In this document: piece by piece, positions 1-7,946 of the stretch
How the letters are laid out: each line of letters starts with the position of its first letter
Position numbering within the stretch: position 1 is the first letter of the stretch
From: an uncultured Clostridia bacterium
GTDB lineage: Bacteria; Bacillota; Clostridia; UBA1381
Direction: 5' to 3'
Length of the DNA stretch: 64,000 nt
NCBI GenBank assembly: GCA_934444735.1
Contig: CAKSDE010000015.1
Span: forward strand, 1 to 64,000
Position numbers and translations under genes: made by a program
The notes under the pieces: model-generated
Databases searched by the model: none
What the model was told of the DNA's origin: nothing
The model's input: only the letters and a program-made list of their open reading frames with translations

Positions 1-3
1 CTT

Positions 4-57
4 TCCTCCTGTTTTTGTGTTTATTTTATTATATCATATTTTGCATCATTGTGTCTA
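4..57 (-). promoter_or_regulatory. Promoter and RBS of a gene starting left of the window
   Basis: On the minus strand a TAGACA box (52-57) and a TATAAT box (28-33) are 18 bases apart, followed by a GGAGG ribosome site at 4-8 right at the window edge. The gene itself would lie to the left and is not visible. Confidence 0.6.
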
Positions 58-66
58 CTTTTTTAG

Positions 67-165
67 TATAGCACCAAGACGTACATATCAGAACAATTGA
101 AGAAGGATAGAGAAAGTGATCAATTAAGTTTGTTTGACCCACGGGACCCATTTATGGGTAAGTAA
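67..165 (+). pseudogene. Possible C-terminal remnant with a clamp-binding-like motif
   Basis: A 32-codon open stretch between a TAG at 64 and a TAA at 163 reads as a charged tail ending QLSLFDPRDPFMGK. It has no start codon or ribosome site. QLSLF matches the beta-clamp binding consensus (QLxLF) found at the tails of Y-family polymerases and some other DNA-processing proteins. It may be the last piece of a deleted gene, but so short a match could be chance. The rest of 60-250 shows nothing else I can name. Confidence 0.2.
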
Positions 166-249
166 GTAGAAGTTGCACGGCTGGCAGGCCAATAAAAGAC
201 GCACTTGTGCGTTGCCAGTAGTATTAGGGCTATGCCCGAAAATGAAATA

Positions 250-268
250 CCACCCGCTATGCGGGTGG
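250..268 (-). terminator. Hairpin downstream of metY
   Basis: CCACCCGC at 250-257 pairs with GCGGGTGG at 261-268 around a 3-base loop, just past the metY stop. The U-run on the minus strand is weak (UAUUU), so termination strength is uncertain. Confidence 0.6.
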
Positions 269-285
269 ATATTTATTATATTCCA

Positions 286-1578
286 TTATTTTACTGCCTT
301 AAATGCATCGTCCAATGCCTCAATTAAGTCCTCAACATTTTCTATGCCGATTGAAAGACGTATTGTGTTCGGCTTTATACCCTGTTCGATAAGCTCTTCG
401 CCCGAAAGCTGTGAATGAGTGGTCGATGCCGGGTGGATTACCAATGATTTAACATCGGCGACGTTTGCCAAAAGTGAGAAAATCTCTAAGTTATCAATAA
501 ATTTCTGCGCTGTTTTATCATCGCCCTTGATTTCAAAAGTGAAGATTGAACCGCCGCCGTTCGGGAAGTATTTTTTATAAAGCTTATGACTCGACTCGGA
601 TTCCAGTGACGGGTGGTGAACTGCCTCAACCTGCGGGTGGTTATTCAGATATTCCACAATTTTGAGCGCGTTTGATACATGGCGTTCCACACGCAGTGAA
701 AGTGTTTCCAAGCCTTGCAGGAACATAAATGCGTGGAATGGCGAAATTGTCGAGCCTGTGTCACGCAAAAGAATCGCACGGATATATGTCGCAAATGCTG
801 CAGGGCCTGCCGCGTCGGCAAAGCTTATGCCGTGATATGACGGGTTCGGATCGGAAATCCATGGGTATTTGCCGGAAGCTTTCCAGTCAAAGGTGCCGCC
901 GTCAACTATAACACCGCCTATTGCCGCACCATGACCGCCGATAAATTTTGTAGCGCTGTGGACAACAATATCTGCGCCGTATTCGATCGGACGAACGAGA
1001 TAGGGCGTAGCAAAAGTTGAATCCACAACCAACGGAATACCGTGCTTATGCGCAATTTTTGCGACTTCTTCAATGTCTATAATATTTGAATTGGGGTTGC
1101 CGAGTGTTTCTATGTAGAGCGCTTTGGTGTTGGGCTGAATTGCCGCCTCAAATGCTCCCTCTTCTTCGGGATCAACAAATGTTGCGCTTATTCCCGATGT
1201 GAGCGGAAGTGTATGCGCTAAAAGATTATATGTACCGCCGTAGATTGTCTTTGACGCTACTATATGCTCACCAGAACGTGCAAGTGCCTGAATGGTGTAG
1301 TTTATCGCCGCAGCGCCCGAGGCAACCGCAAGAGCCGCCGTACCGCCTTCCAAGACTGCGATTCGCTCCTCAAATACACTTTGAGTCGGATTTGTCAGTC
1401 TGCCGTAGATGTTGCCGGCATCTTTTAAGCTGAATCTGTCGGCAGCGTGCTGTGAATTGTGGAATACATATGATGTTGATGCGTAAATCGGGACAGCGCG
1501 TGCGTCTGTCACGGGGTCCGGGCTTTCCTGCCCTGCCTGTACCTGTAATGTTTCAAATCTATATTTTTTTTCTGCCAT
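286..1578 (-). CDS. metY: O-acetylhomoserine sulfhydrylase (aminocarboxypropyltransferase)
   Basis: PLP-dependent enzyme of the Cys/Met metabolism family that makes homocysteine from O-acetyl-L-homoserine and sulfide (direct sulfhydrylation) in the cytosol. The 430-residue length is normal for MetY, which is longer than MetB/CGL. The opening (FETLQVQAGQ), the PVYxSTSY-like stretch, YGRLTNPT near residue 60 and the Schiff-base motif HSATKFIGGHG with Lys211 are all present. An internal insertion around residues 235-265 is typical of MetY rather than MetZ. GGGAGG precedes the ATG by 8 bases. It stands alone, and I see no SAM-riboswitch-like leader upstream. A homocysteine/cysteine-specific variant cannot be excluded by sequence alone. 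Confidence 0.93.
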   Translation of the reverse strand: MAEKKYRFETLQVQAGQESPDPVTDARAVPIYASTSYVFHNSQHAADRFSLKDAGNIYGRLTNPTQSVFEERIAVLEGGTAALAVASGAAAINYTIQALARSGEHIVASKTIYGGTYNLLAHTLPLTSGISATFVDPEEEGAFEAAIQPNTKALYIETLGNPNSNIIDIEEVAKIAHKHGIPLVVDSTFATPYLVRPIEYGADIVVHSATKFIGGHGAAIGGVIVDGGTFDWKASGKYPWISDPNPSYHGISFADAAGPAAFATYIRAILLRDTGSTISPFHAFMFLQGLETLSLRVERHVSNALKIVEYLNNHPQVEAVHHPSLESESSHKLYKKYFPNGGGSIFTFEIKGDDKTAQKFIDNLEIFSLLANVADVKSLVIHPASTTHSQLSGEELIEQGIKPNTIRLSIGIENVEDLIEALDDAFKAVK

Positions 1579-1635
1579 TTTTTATTCCTCCCGGTCAAAT
1601 TATATTTTCATAAAACCTATCGGCTTTATATGATT

Positions 1636-1664
1636 ATTATAACAGCATTTTCCCCGTTTGTCCA
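1636..1664 (-). promoter_or_regulatory. Promoter of metY
   Basis: On the minus strand TGGACA (1659-1664) and TATAAT (1636-1641) are separated by exactly 17 bases, about 60 bases upstream of the start codon. Confidence 0.75.
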
Positions 1665-1747
1665 ATACATAATTATTATTGCAGGCTATAGATAAAATTT
1701 ATAACCTTAAAGAACCGATAAATTTATAAAATAATAGATAGTAAATG

Positions 1748-1776
1748 TTGACTTTGTATTATTTGTATGGTACAAT
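1748..1776 (+). promoter_or_regulatory. Promoter of the secreted protein at 1801
   Basis: TTGACT (1748-1753), 17-base spacer, TACAAT (1771-1776), followed by AGGAGG at 1787-1792. Confidence 0.75.
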
Positions 1777-1800
1777 GAAAGAAAAAAGGAGGTCTTGATT

Positions 1801-3351
1801 ATGAAAAAAATAATATCGGGATTACTTGCGGGAGCAATGTTTTTGCAAAGCGGTGCATTTGCGGATGATATTGCAGATTTAAAGGAAATTTTTCAAAAAC
1901 AGTATACCAATGCTACGGTGGACTTTTCGGGTAAGCTTACACTTGATAAGCCGCTTGATGTTTTAGGAGCGCTTGACGCTGACTATGATGATACTATAAA
2001 TGCAGGGGTATTTGGCAATGCGATTGATTATCAGAAAGCGGCGGAGAGTCTTTTCGGCACAACAGAAGACGTGCAGCTTAAATTGAACAGCTCCGATGAT
2101 TACAAAAAGATAGATATGTCGATGTCGGGAAAAGCTAATATTCCCTTGCAGGTGAACGAAAACCTTAAAATTACCACAGACGCAAGCTACGGTATATGGC
2201 TTTCGATGGATTGGGAAAATGCCGATGACTTTGTGTATCAGATGACATTGAAAAGCCCGTTATCCAAAAAGTATGTCACAATGGATATTGCAAAAATCAT
2301 GAAAGAGCAGGGGACACCTGCATTTGATCTTACTAATGTTGATTTAAAAGCAATACAGGAAAAATCGGTTGATATAATCGGTGAGCTGATAAAAAGGGAC
2401 GCAAAAGTCAGCAAGAACGCAAATACATATACTGTACAATTTGATAACGCCGGGTTCATAAGCTTTATCGATGATTATGTACAGGCGATATTTGCAATGT
2501 CAAAAGAAATTGTCGGCGATTCGATTGATGAAGAAATGTTTGTGATGCCGGATGATACAAAAGAAATGCTGCAAAAACTCAAAGAAATCAAGATTTTGGG
2601 TGATAACGGCATGACAATCGAGCTGACGACAAATCTCGGCAATATTGAAAATATGAAGATAACCTGTGATTTTGAGATGAACGTATATGATATAGCTCAA
2701 AAATTTACAGATGAGATACCCGAGAATATAACGCATGAAAATTCAGATGTGGACTTTACTCTTGAGCTGAATTACAAATACAGCCAAATCGGAAGTACGA
2801 CGGTAGAATTTCCGGAATTAAATGAAAAGAACAGCTTTTCGATGAACGATGTTTTGAACGGAGACGGTGATTATAATAATGATTATCTGTACGACGGAGA
2901 ATATTATGAAACGTATAGCCTGCCGGGATATTTGGTAAACGGTGTATCAACTGTTCCGTATCTGCATTTAAGAGAAGTGATAGACGATTATGCATGGTGC
3001 TGCGGCGATTATGATTACGGTTATTTTTTAGAGGGCGCAGACGAACTTTCGTGGAATGACGGTGTTGCGACATTTACCGATTCTAAGGGAGCACTGAAAT
3101 TTGACAGTTTTTCACTCGACTCCAAAACGGGAGATGCATATTTGAACGGAGAAAAGCTTGAACTCAGCAATCAGACATATAAGCATATTATTATAAAAGA
3201 AAACAATATGTACATTTCACCGGAACTGGCAAATAAGCTTTTCGGTATCGATGTTACGGGATATACCGTTGATTTTAATATTTTCGGGACACCGACATGG
3301 GCGCATATCGATTATCAGTATCCAAATCCGCACTATAATGCGCAAGTATAA
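1801..3351 (+). CDS. Secreted protein with C-terminal copper-amine-oxidase-N-like domain
   Basis: Signal peptide at residues 1-21 (MKKII, hydrophobic core, AFA). Residues 25-350 are acidic and unrecognised. The last 150 residues (SLPGYLVNGVSTVPYLHLREV, then YLNGEKLELSNQ, then ISPELANKLFG) have the pattern of the copper amine oxidase N-terminal (stalk) domain common in clostridial surface proteins; this domain does not imply amine oxidase activity. A tyrosine/aspartate-rich stretch (about residues 355-380) precedes it. The ATG at 1801 is preferred over an in-frame TTG at 1795, because the AGGAGG lies 8 bases before the ATG and only 2 before the TTG. It is monocistronic with its own promoter. 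Probably an extracellular or wall-associated protein of unknown role. Confidence 0.7.
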   Translation: MKKIISGLLAGAMFLQSGAFADDIADLKEIFQKQYTNATVDFSGKLTLDKPLDVLGALDADYDDTINAGVFGNAIDYQKAAESLFGTTEDVQLKLNSSDDYKKIDMSMSGKANIPLQVNENLKITTDASYGIWLSMDWENADDFVYQMTLKSPLSKKYVTMDIAKIMKEQGTPAFDLTNVDLKAIQEKSVDIIGELIKRDAKVSKNANTYTVQFDNAGFISFIDDYVQAIFAMSKEIVGDSIDEEMFVMPDDTKEMLQKLKEIKILGDNGMTIELTTNLGNIENMKITCDFEMNVYDIAQKFTDEIPENITHENSDVDFTLELNYKYSQIGSTTVEFPELNEKNSFSMNDVLNGDGDYNNDYLYDGEYYETYSLPGYLVNGVSTVPYLHLREVIDDYAWCCGDYDYGYFLEGADELSWNDGVATFTDSKGALKFDSFSLDSKTGDAYLNGEKLELSNQTYKHIIIKENNMYISPELANKLFGIDVTGYTVDFNIFGTPTWAHIDYQYPNPHYNAQV

Positions 3352-3352
3352 G

Positions 3353-3585
3353 AAGGGAATGTAAAAAAACTCCGGAGCGCAAGAAAAGAAGTAAAGCCAT
3401 ACATTATAGAAAATATAATTGTTACGGTTTAGTTTTATCGTGGTAGAAAAATCAAAAAATATTATTTTTCCTTTTCTTGCTATCAACAAATTTCGCCACT
3501 TGGCGTACCTATGTACGCCGTCGGGTAACCCAAAGCTAAAGCTTTGGCTCAGTTTGTTAATTCCAAAGCTTTTTCCTATTCCCTT
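3353..3585. repeat. Candidate small inverted-repeat element in the 3352-3722 gap
   Basis: AAGGGAAT at 3353-3360 is mirrored by ATTCCCTT at 3578-3585, and inside them GCAAGAAAAG (about 3382) is mirrored by CTTTTCTTGC (about 3472). A smaller hairpin GGCGTAC/GTACGCC (about 3503-3520) lies within. The segment has no believable ORF. The motif GGGAATGTAAAAAA at its left end also occurs at 14016. It could be a miniature repeat element or simply folded intergenic DNA. Confidence 0.3.
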
Positions 3586-3595
3586 GAAAAAGTAA

Positions 3596-3637
3596 AGGCT
3601 GTAAAAAAATCAAGTGATTTTTTACAGCCTCTTTTTT
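3596..3637 (+). terminator. Intrinsic terminator
   Basis: AGGCTGTAAAAAAATCA pairs almost perfectly with TGATTTTTTACAGCCT around a 2-3 base loop and is followed by CTTTTTTC. It would end transcription from the 1801 gene. Confidence 0.75.
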
Positions 3638-3657
3638 CTTTGGCATAAAATTAGGCA

Positions 3658-3686
3658 TTGATTTTTAAGGTGAAAAGCGATATAAT
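3658..3686 (+). promoter_or_regulatory. Promoter of the DUF5662 gene
   Basis: TTGATT (3658-3663), 17-base spacer, TATAAT (3681-3686), 37 bases before the start codon. Confidence 0.7.
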
Positions 3687-3722
3687 AATTATAATGTCAA
3701 TAAGAGAGAAAAGGGATAAAAT

Positions 3723-4250
3723 ATGAAAGCAATCAGTCATTTCAGAACGATAACCAAACACAGACACATGGTTATAAAGCATTGTTTTAAGGCAGGTATC
3801 GGATTTCAGGGGTTATTTCACGACCTGTCCAAATACACTCCGACCGAATTTTTGGTGGGTGCGAAGTATTATAAAGGCTATAAGAGCCCGAATGATGTTG
3901 AGCGCATGGAGAAAGGCTATTCCTCGGCATGGCTGCATCATCAGGGCAGAAATAAGCACCATTTTGAGTATTGGCGCGATTACGACTTAAACACTCACCT
4001 TATGGCTCCGGTCAAGATGCCTCTGAAATACGTAAAAGAGATGTTCTGCGACCGTCTGGCGGCAAGTAAGGTGTATATGAAAGACAAATACACCAATTCG
4101 CATCCGCTGGAATATTTCAGAGCAGGAAAAGCGAAGGCAACGGCTCATCCCGAAACCATGGCAATACTTGAAAGCTGGCTTGTAATGCTTGCGGAAAAGG
4201 GAGAGGAAGAAACATTTAAATATATAAGAAACTTTAAAGAAAAAAAATGA
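3723..4250 (+). CDS. DUF5662 family protein
   Basis: Cytosolic protein of 175 residues that matches the DUF5662 family by its opening (HFRTITKHRHMVIKHCFKAG), the HDLSKY motif near residue 39 and the HHQGRNKHHFEYW block near residue 77. The many conserved His and Asp residues suggest a metal-binding, HD-like all-helical fold, but no reaction is established for the family. No signal peptide. AAAGGGATAAAAT precedes the ATG. It has its own promoter and is separated from the tRNA gene downstream. The family is common in gut Clostridia and phages. Confidence 0.75.
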   Translation: MKAISHFRTITKHRHMVIKHCFKAGIGFQGLFHDLSKYTPTEFLVGAKYYKGYKSPNDVERMEKGYSSAWLHHQGRNKHHFEYWRDYDLNTHLMAPVKMPLKYVKEMFCDRLAASKVYMKDKYTNSHPLEYFRAGKAKATAHPETMAILESWLVMLAEKGEEETFKYIRNFKEKK

Positions 4251-4270
4251 GAATTTTTTGGCAAAAGCTA

Positions 4271-4299
4271 TTGACAAACCGCGCTTTTTGTGTTATTAT
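4271..4299 (+). promoter_or_regulatory. Promoter of tRNA-Leu
   Basis: Consensus TTGACA (4271-4276), 17-base spacer, TATTAT (4294-4299), 24 bases before the mature tRNA 5' end. Confidence 0.8.
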
Positions 4300-4322
4300 A
4301 TTTAAGTCAGTTTGAATCAGAT

Positions 4323-4409
4323 GCCGATGTGGTGGAATTGGCAGACGCGCGGGACTCAAAATCCCGTGGTAGCGATACCGTGTGGGTTCGACCCCCACCA
4401 TCGGCACCA
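4323..4409 (+). tRNA. tRNA-Leu (anticodon CAA)
   Basis: The acceptor stem GCCGATG/CATCGGC closes an 87-base class II tRNA with discriminator A and an encoded CCA end. The anticodon stem CGGGA/TCCCG holds the loop CTCAAAA with anticodon CAA, which reads UUG. The variable arm (about TGGTAGCGATACCG) is long, as expected for leucine. The T arm is GTGGGTTCGACCCCCAC. Confidence 0.96.
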
Positions 4410-4418
4410 CAACCCAAT

Positions 4419-4456
4419 CCGCATAAATACTTTAAATGTAGTGTTTATGCGGTTTT
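4419..4456 (+). terminator. Terminator of tRNA-Leu
   Basis: CCGCATAAATAC pairs with GTGTTTATGCGG (one G-U pair) around a 10-base loop and is followed by TTTTTC. Confidence 0.75.
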
Positions 4457-4480
4457 TCTTTGGTTTTAAACATAACTGTA

Positions 4481-4534
4481 TATAACCAAATATAACCCAA
4501 TATAACATAAAAATGTTGTCAAACTGTTGTCAAA
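4481..4534 (+). repeat. Tandem short repeats next to tRNA-Leu (possible integrase arm sites)
   Basis: Three adjoining 10-mers TATAACCAAA, TATAACCCAA and TATAACATAA (4481-4510) are followed by two TGTTGTCAAA copies at 4514-4523 and 4525-4534, an 11-base period. Tyrosine-recombinase arm-type sites often look like this and tRNA 3' ends are common integration targets. No integrase gene is present, so any element has been lost. Confidence 0.35.
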
Positions 4535-4567
4535 ATCGGAGTGAATACGGTAAAATATATATACACC

Positions 4568-4621
4568 AAAAAAAAAACGCTTTTTAAATACTTTAAAATC
4601 TCAAGCATTTAAAAAGCGTTT
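4568..4621 (-). terminator. Terminator overlapping the end of the LytTR gene
   Basis: On the minus strand AAACGCTTTTTAAAT (the last codons of the LytTR gene) pairs with ATTTAAAAAGCGTTT downstream and is followed by a long U-run (4568-4577). The hairpin therefore includes the stop codon. Confidence 0.75.
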
Positions 4622-5317
4622 GACATCAGGTCGATATTTTCTCGATATCGGTATTTTCTCATTTGAATCAAAAACTCTCATATAATTTTTTGTGTAGTTC
4701 ACTTCGGATATTTTCTGTTTATTCACCAAATACCCAGAATGACACCGTATCAGAAATTCATCATATAATTTCTCTATAGAAGAAAGCGTCCCGTAAAATT
4801 CTACTTTTTGACCGTTCGCCATATTGCATACTATTTTTTTATTGCATGAAACAAAGTATAATACGTTATTCAAGGATACCTCTATTTTTTCATATTTACT
4901 GACAATCTCCAGTTTTATATTTGCCTCATCAGGGCTTTGTTCCAGCTGCTGCACCGTATGAATCACAAAATCCGCCAAATTCTCCAGTTCATCATACAGA
5001 AAATACGCCGCAGGGCATATATATCGCTTTAAAATCCCCCCGACCGAAAGCATATTCTGCGACAAAAATATAATTATCGCCTTTTTATTTATCTTCCGTA
5101 CCGATTCTGCAAAGTTAATTCCGTTTACGCCGTCAATTGTCCCTTCAGGCATACAAAAATACACTTGAACCTTATCTTCTATCACCATAATTTCGTCGCA
5201 TAGTGTTATTTTTGAAAAAAACACTTCCCCACCGTTGTCTGAATATATTTTAAGTAAATCTTCAAGCTTTTTTGTATAAAGATCATCTAAACCGCAAAAA
5301 TATACATTCATAAACAA
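4601..5317 (-). CDS. LytTR-family DNA-binding regulator
   Basis: Residues 1-125 resemble a receiver fold but are degenerate: the pattern IIIFLSQN is visible, while the usual acidic phosphoacceptor region reads YFCMPEG. This suggests a pseudo-receiver. Residues 135-238 are a LytTR domain: KYEKIEVSLNNVLYFVS, the central CNKKIVCNMANGQKVEFYGTLSSIE, then FLIRCHSGYLVNKQKISEV and ISRKYRPDVKRFL. LytTR proteins bind direct repeats near promoters and often control surface polysaccharides and virulence. It is the last gene of the four-gene deacetylase/acyltransferase cassette, 8 bases after the DHHW gene, and may regulate that cassette. No histidine kinase of the matching type is adjacent. Confidence 0.8.
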   Translation of the reverse strand: MFMNVYFCGLDDLYTKKLEDLLKIYSDNGGEVFFSKITLCDEIMVIEDKVQVYFCMPEGTIDGVNGINFAESVRKINKKAIIIFLSQNMLSVGGILKRYICPAAYFLYDELENLADFVIHTVQQLEQSPDEANIKLEIVSKYEKIEVSLNNVLYFVSCNKKIVCNMANGQKVEFYGTLSSIEKLYDEFLIRCHSGYLVNKQKISEVNYTKNYMRVFDSNEKIPISRKYRPDVKRFLNA

Positions 5318-5325
5318 TCACCATA

Positions 5326-6540
5326 CTACTTATTTTTCTTCAGCTTATCCAAATTCATATTCCCGTTTCCTTCCGTATTCAAGTAACTACCGCTGTCCCG
5401 CAGGTAGATAACTATATCCGGTTTATATTCATCAATATATTGAACTATCGTCTTTTTGGTGTAGTATCTGAAATCCAACGATCTGAATTCATTGCAATTG
5501 TAGTATAAAAGAGTTTCTAAAGGGTTGGTAAATGAATCTCCTATCATCAATACTCTCGGAAGATTCTCTCTTCCTTCCCCCGTCGTTATGGCTGTCTCTG
5601 CCATATCTCCTCCCATATAAACAGTATATGCCGCAAAATCTCCCGTAGGCATCGCAAATACTTCCTTATACGGATCTCCGCCGTCCTCGCTGCGCTGATA
5701 ATAAATCTCATGCTTCGGATAGCCTATATACATACGTTCTCTGTCCGAATACTCCCCGAACAGCTTTCTCGAACGCGATCCGTAAAACGGCAAATCTATC
5801 GTCTCAAAGATCATATCATCATAATCAAGCGGTGTCAAATCAAAATACGACGTCTCCGAAATCTTTTTAACAAGACTGCGATATGTTTCAAACGCACCGT
5901 AAAAATTATAATGATGATCAATTTTTGAATACAGCTTTTCATAATCCATCTTTTCAAAAACATCGCGCATTCTCAAAGACTCAATTCCCTCATCATCGCA
6001 AAACTTAAACAATGCATCTTCCGTATACATAATATTGCCGTCTTTATCCTGCATATAAGCGGGGTATTTGCTTTGCAGCATTGCTCCCTGCTCCGGTATC
6101 CCGAGCATATAAAGCTTTGCTCCGTTTTTCTTACACGCCTCATTCAGCTTTCGGATATTTTTCGTAACAAGCTTCAGCTGAACATCTATATCCTTATGCA
6201 TAACTCCCGAAAAACCGTCAAACGCCAAAAGTGCATCATCGGTTACGGTTATTCCGTTTACCACCGGCTTTTTCAATATATGTACATTAAATTTTGTATT
6301 TAATGCCAAAAGCTTAGTTCTCGCAAAAATTCTGTCGTTAAAATAGTCTTCCCATTCATTATAATATTTCGTATCAATCAAACGTTCAACGCTGAACTCC
6401 GGTATTTCCGCCAAATATCTCTGCTCAAACACCGACAGCTCTGATTCCGGAAAAAACACAGACAAAATCGGTATGATAACCAAAAAAGCAACAAATAATG
6501 CTATAAATACTTTATCTCGCTTATGCTCCATGCTTTTCAC
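5326..6540 (-). CDS. DHHW family protein (AlgX/AlgJ-like polysaccharide O-acetylation factor)
   Basis: The 404-residue protein has one N-terminal membrane segment (about residues 12-30), then an extracytoplasmic SGNH/AlgX-like domain. It shows FxxRYLAEIPEFS and YFNDRIFARTKL near the start, the DHHYNFYGAF signature that names the family (about residue 212), and a GDSF nucleophile block (RVLMIGDSFTNPL, about residue 335). In known systems such proteins take acetyl groups passed across the membrane by an MBOAT partner and place them on extracellular polysaccharide. It sits 1 base after the MBOAT gene, which strongly supports this partnership. The substrate polymer is unknown. Confidence 0.82.
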   Translation of the reverse strand: MKSMEHKRDKVFIALFVAFLVIIPILSVFFPESELSVFEQRYLAEIPEFSVERLIDTKYYNEWEDYFNDRIFARTKLLALNTKFNVHILKKPVVNGITVTDDALLAFDGFSGVMHKDIDVQLKLVTKNIRKLNEACKKNGAKLYMLGIPEQGAMLQSKYPAYMQDKDGNIMYTEDALFKFCDDEGIESLRMRDVFEKMDYEKLYSKIDHHYNFYGAFETYRSLVKKISETSYFDLTPLDYDDMIFETIDLPFYGSRSRKLFGEYSDRERMYIGYPKHEIYYQRSEDGGDPYKEVFAMPTGDFAAYTVYMGGDMAETAITTGEGRENLPRVLMIGDSFTNPLETLLYYNCNEFRSLDFRYYTKKTIVQYIDEYKPDIVIYLRDSGSYLNTEGNGNMNLDKLKKNK

Positions 6541-6541
6541 C

Positions 6542-7933
6542 TCAGAATCTAAAATAAATAAACGGATTGAACGAATTTGACAGCATACACACTATCGCAA
6601 CAATAAACACTGCAAACGAAAGAACATATTTGGTCTTCTCATTTTTGACTAAAATATAATCCTTCAGCGGAAGCGACGCTATTGCACATATGATTATTGC
6701 GTATTTAAATTCCAGCAAATTATAAATCGTCTTATCGTTTAAAATCGGATTTCCGTTTACAAAAAACATGGTCTTTAACATTCCGAAAAAGTATCCCATA
6801 TCATGAGCACGGAATATCGCCCAGCCTATCACAATCAATATAAGCGCATAAATATGACGTATCGGACGCCATGCTTTTTTAAGGTATTTTAAGATTATTG
6901 TTTTTTCCAAAATTAAAATCACACCGAAATAAATACCCCAAAAAATAAACTTCCACTTTGCGCCATGCCATATTCCCGTCAGCAGCCACACCACAAAAAT
7001 ATTAAACAAATGCCTAAGCTTACTGCACCTATTTCCGCCCAGCGGAATATAAACATAATCCCTGAACCACGTGCTTAAAGATATATGCCATCTGCGCCAG
7101 AACTCGGTAATTGACTGCGATATGTACGGATAATTGAAGTTCTCGCAAAAATGAAATCCAAATATTTTTCCCAATCCAATCGCCATATCCGAATATGCAG
7201 AAAAATCAAAATAGATCTGAAAAGCATACGCAATCGGTCCCATCCATGCTCCAACCACCGACAGGCTTGAGATCGGTGAATTGAAAAAAGCATCCGCCAC
7301 CTGCCCTATCGCATTGGCTAAAATCAGCTTTTTCGCAAACCCGACCATGAATCTGCGTATTCCTTCCGCCATATCCGCCGAATTTGATTCTCTGTTATCA
7401 ATTTCATCGGCAATCGTCTCATAACGCACAATCGGTCCCGCAACAAGCTGCGGAAACAATGAAATATAAAGTGCAACGTTAAAAAGACTCTTCTGGCAAT
7501 TGGTAATTCCCCTGTAAACATCTATTACATAACTCAATCCCTGGAATGTAAAGAATGAAATTCCTATAGGCTTTAAAATCGTCTGAACAGTAATTTCGGC
7601 ATTAAATAAGCTCGAAATATTTTCCACGATAAACTCCAGATATTTAAAGTATATAAGAATCCCGATGTTAAACAGAACTGCAACAAATACCCAAAACTTT
7701 GCCTGTTTTTCATTTTCGCGATGCTTATCCACCAGCACACCGAAAAGATAATTCATAAAGATGGAGACAATCATGACCAAGCAGTTTTTCGGCTCACCGT
7801 ATGCATAAAATATCAGATTGAATACCAAGAGCACTATATTTCTCGCCTTAATATATTTTGACGGCACAGCAAAATATATTGCCATCAAAACCGGCAAAAA
7901 AACAAACAAAAATGTTAAACTGCTAAAAACCAT
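6542..7933 (-). CDS. MBOAT family O-acyltransferase (AlgI/DltB-like)
   Basis: A 463-residue multi-pass membrane protein opening MVFSSLTFLFVFLPV as in AlgI. The family block FWRRWHISLSTWFRDYVYIPLGG lies at about residues 285-310, and the catalytic histidine is in LLTGIWHGAKW (about residue 327). MBOAT proteins of this branch move acyl (usually acetyl) groups from a cytosolic donor across the membrane for O-acylation of surface polymers. It is 13 bases after the polysaccharide deacetylase gene and 1 base before the DHHW gene, so the three are almost certainly translated from one message. DltB is less likely because no dltA, dltC or dltD is nearby. Confidence 0.9.
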   Translation of the reverse strand: MVFSSLTFLFVFLPVLMAIYFAVPSKYIKARNIVLLVFNLIFYAYGEPKNCLVMIVSIFMNYLFGVLVDKHRENEKQAKFWVFVAVLFNIGILIYFKYLEFIVENISSLFNAEITVQTILKPIGISFFTFQGLSYVIDVYRGITNCQKSLFNVALYISLFPQLVAGPIVRYETIADEIDNRESNSADMAEGIRRFMVGFAKKLILANAIGQVADAFFNSPISSLSVVGAWMGPIAYAFQIYFDFSAYSDMAIGLGKIFGFHFCENFNYPYISQSITEFWRRWHISLSTWFRDYVYIPLGGNRCSKLRHLFNIFVVWLLTGIWHGAKWKFIFWGIYFGVILILEKTIILKYLKKAWRPIRHIYALILIVIGWAIFRAHDMGYFFGMLKTMFFVNGNPILNDKTIYNLLEFKYAIIICAIASLPLKDYILVKNEKTKYVLSFAVFIVAIVCMLSNSFNPFIYFRF

Positions 7934-7946
7934 AAGATTCTCCCAC

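Noticed and set aside
1579..1700. Possible SAM riboswitch or T-box before metY
   Set aside because: The leader between promoter and start is only about 50 bases and lacks the helices or the conserved T-box sequence.
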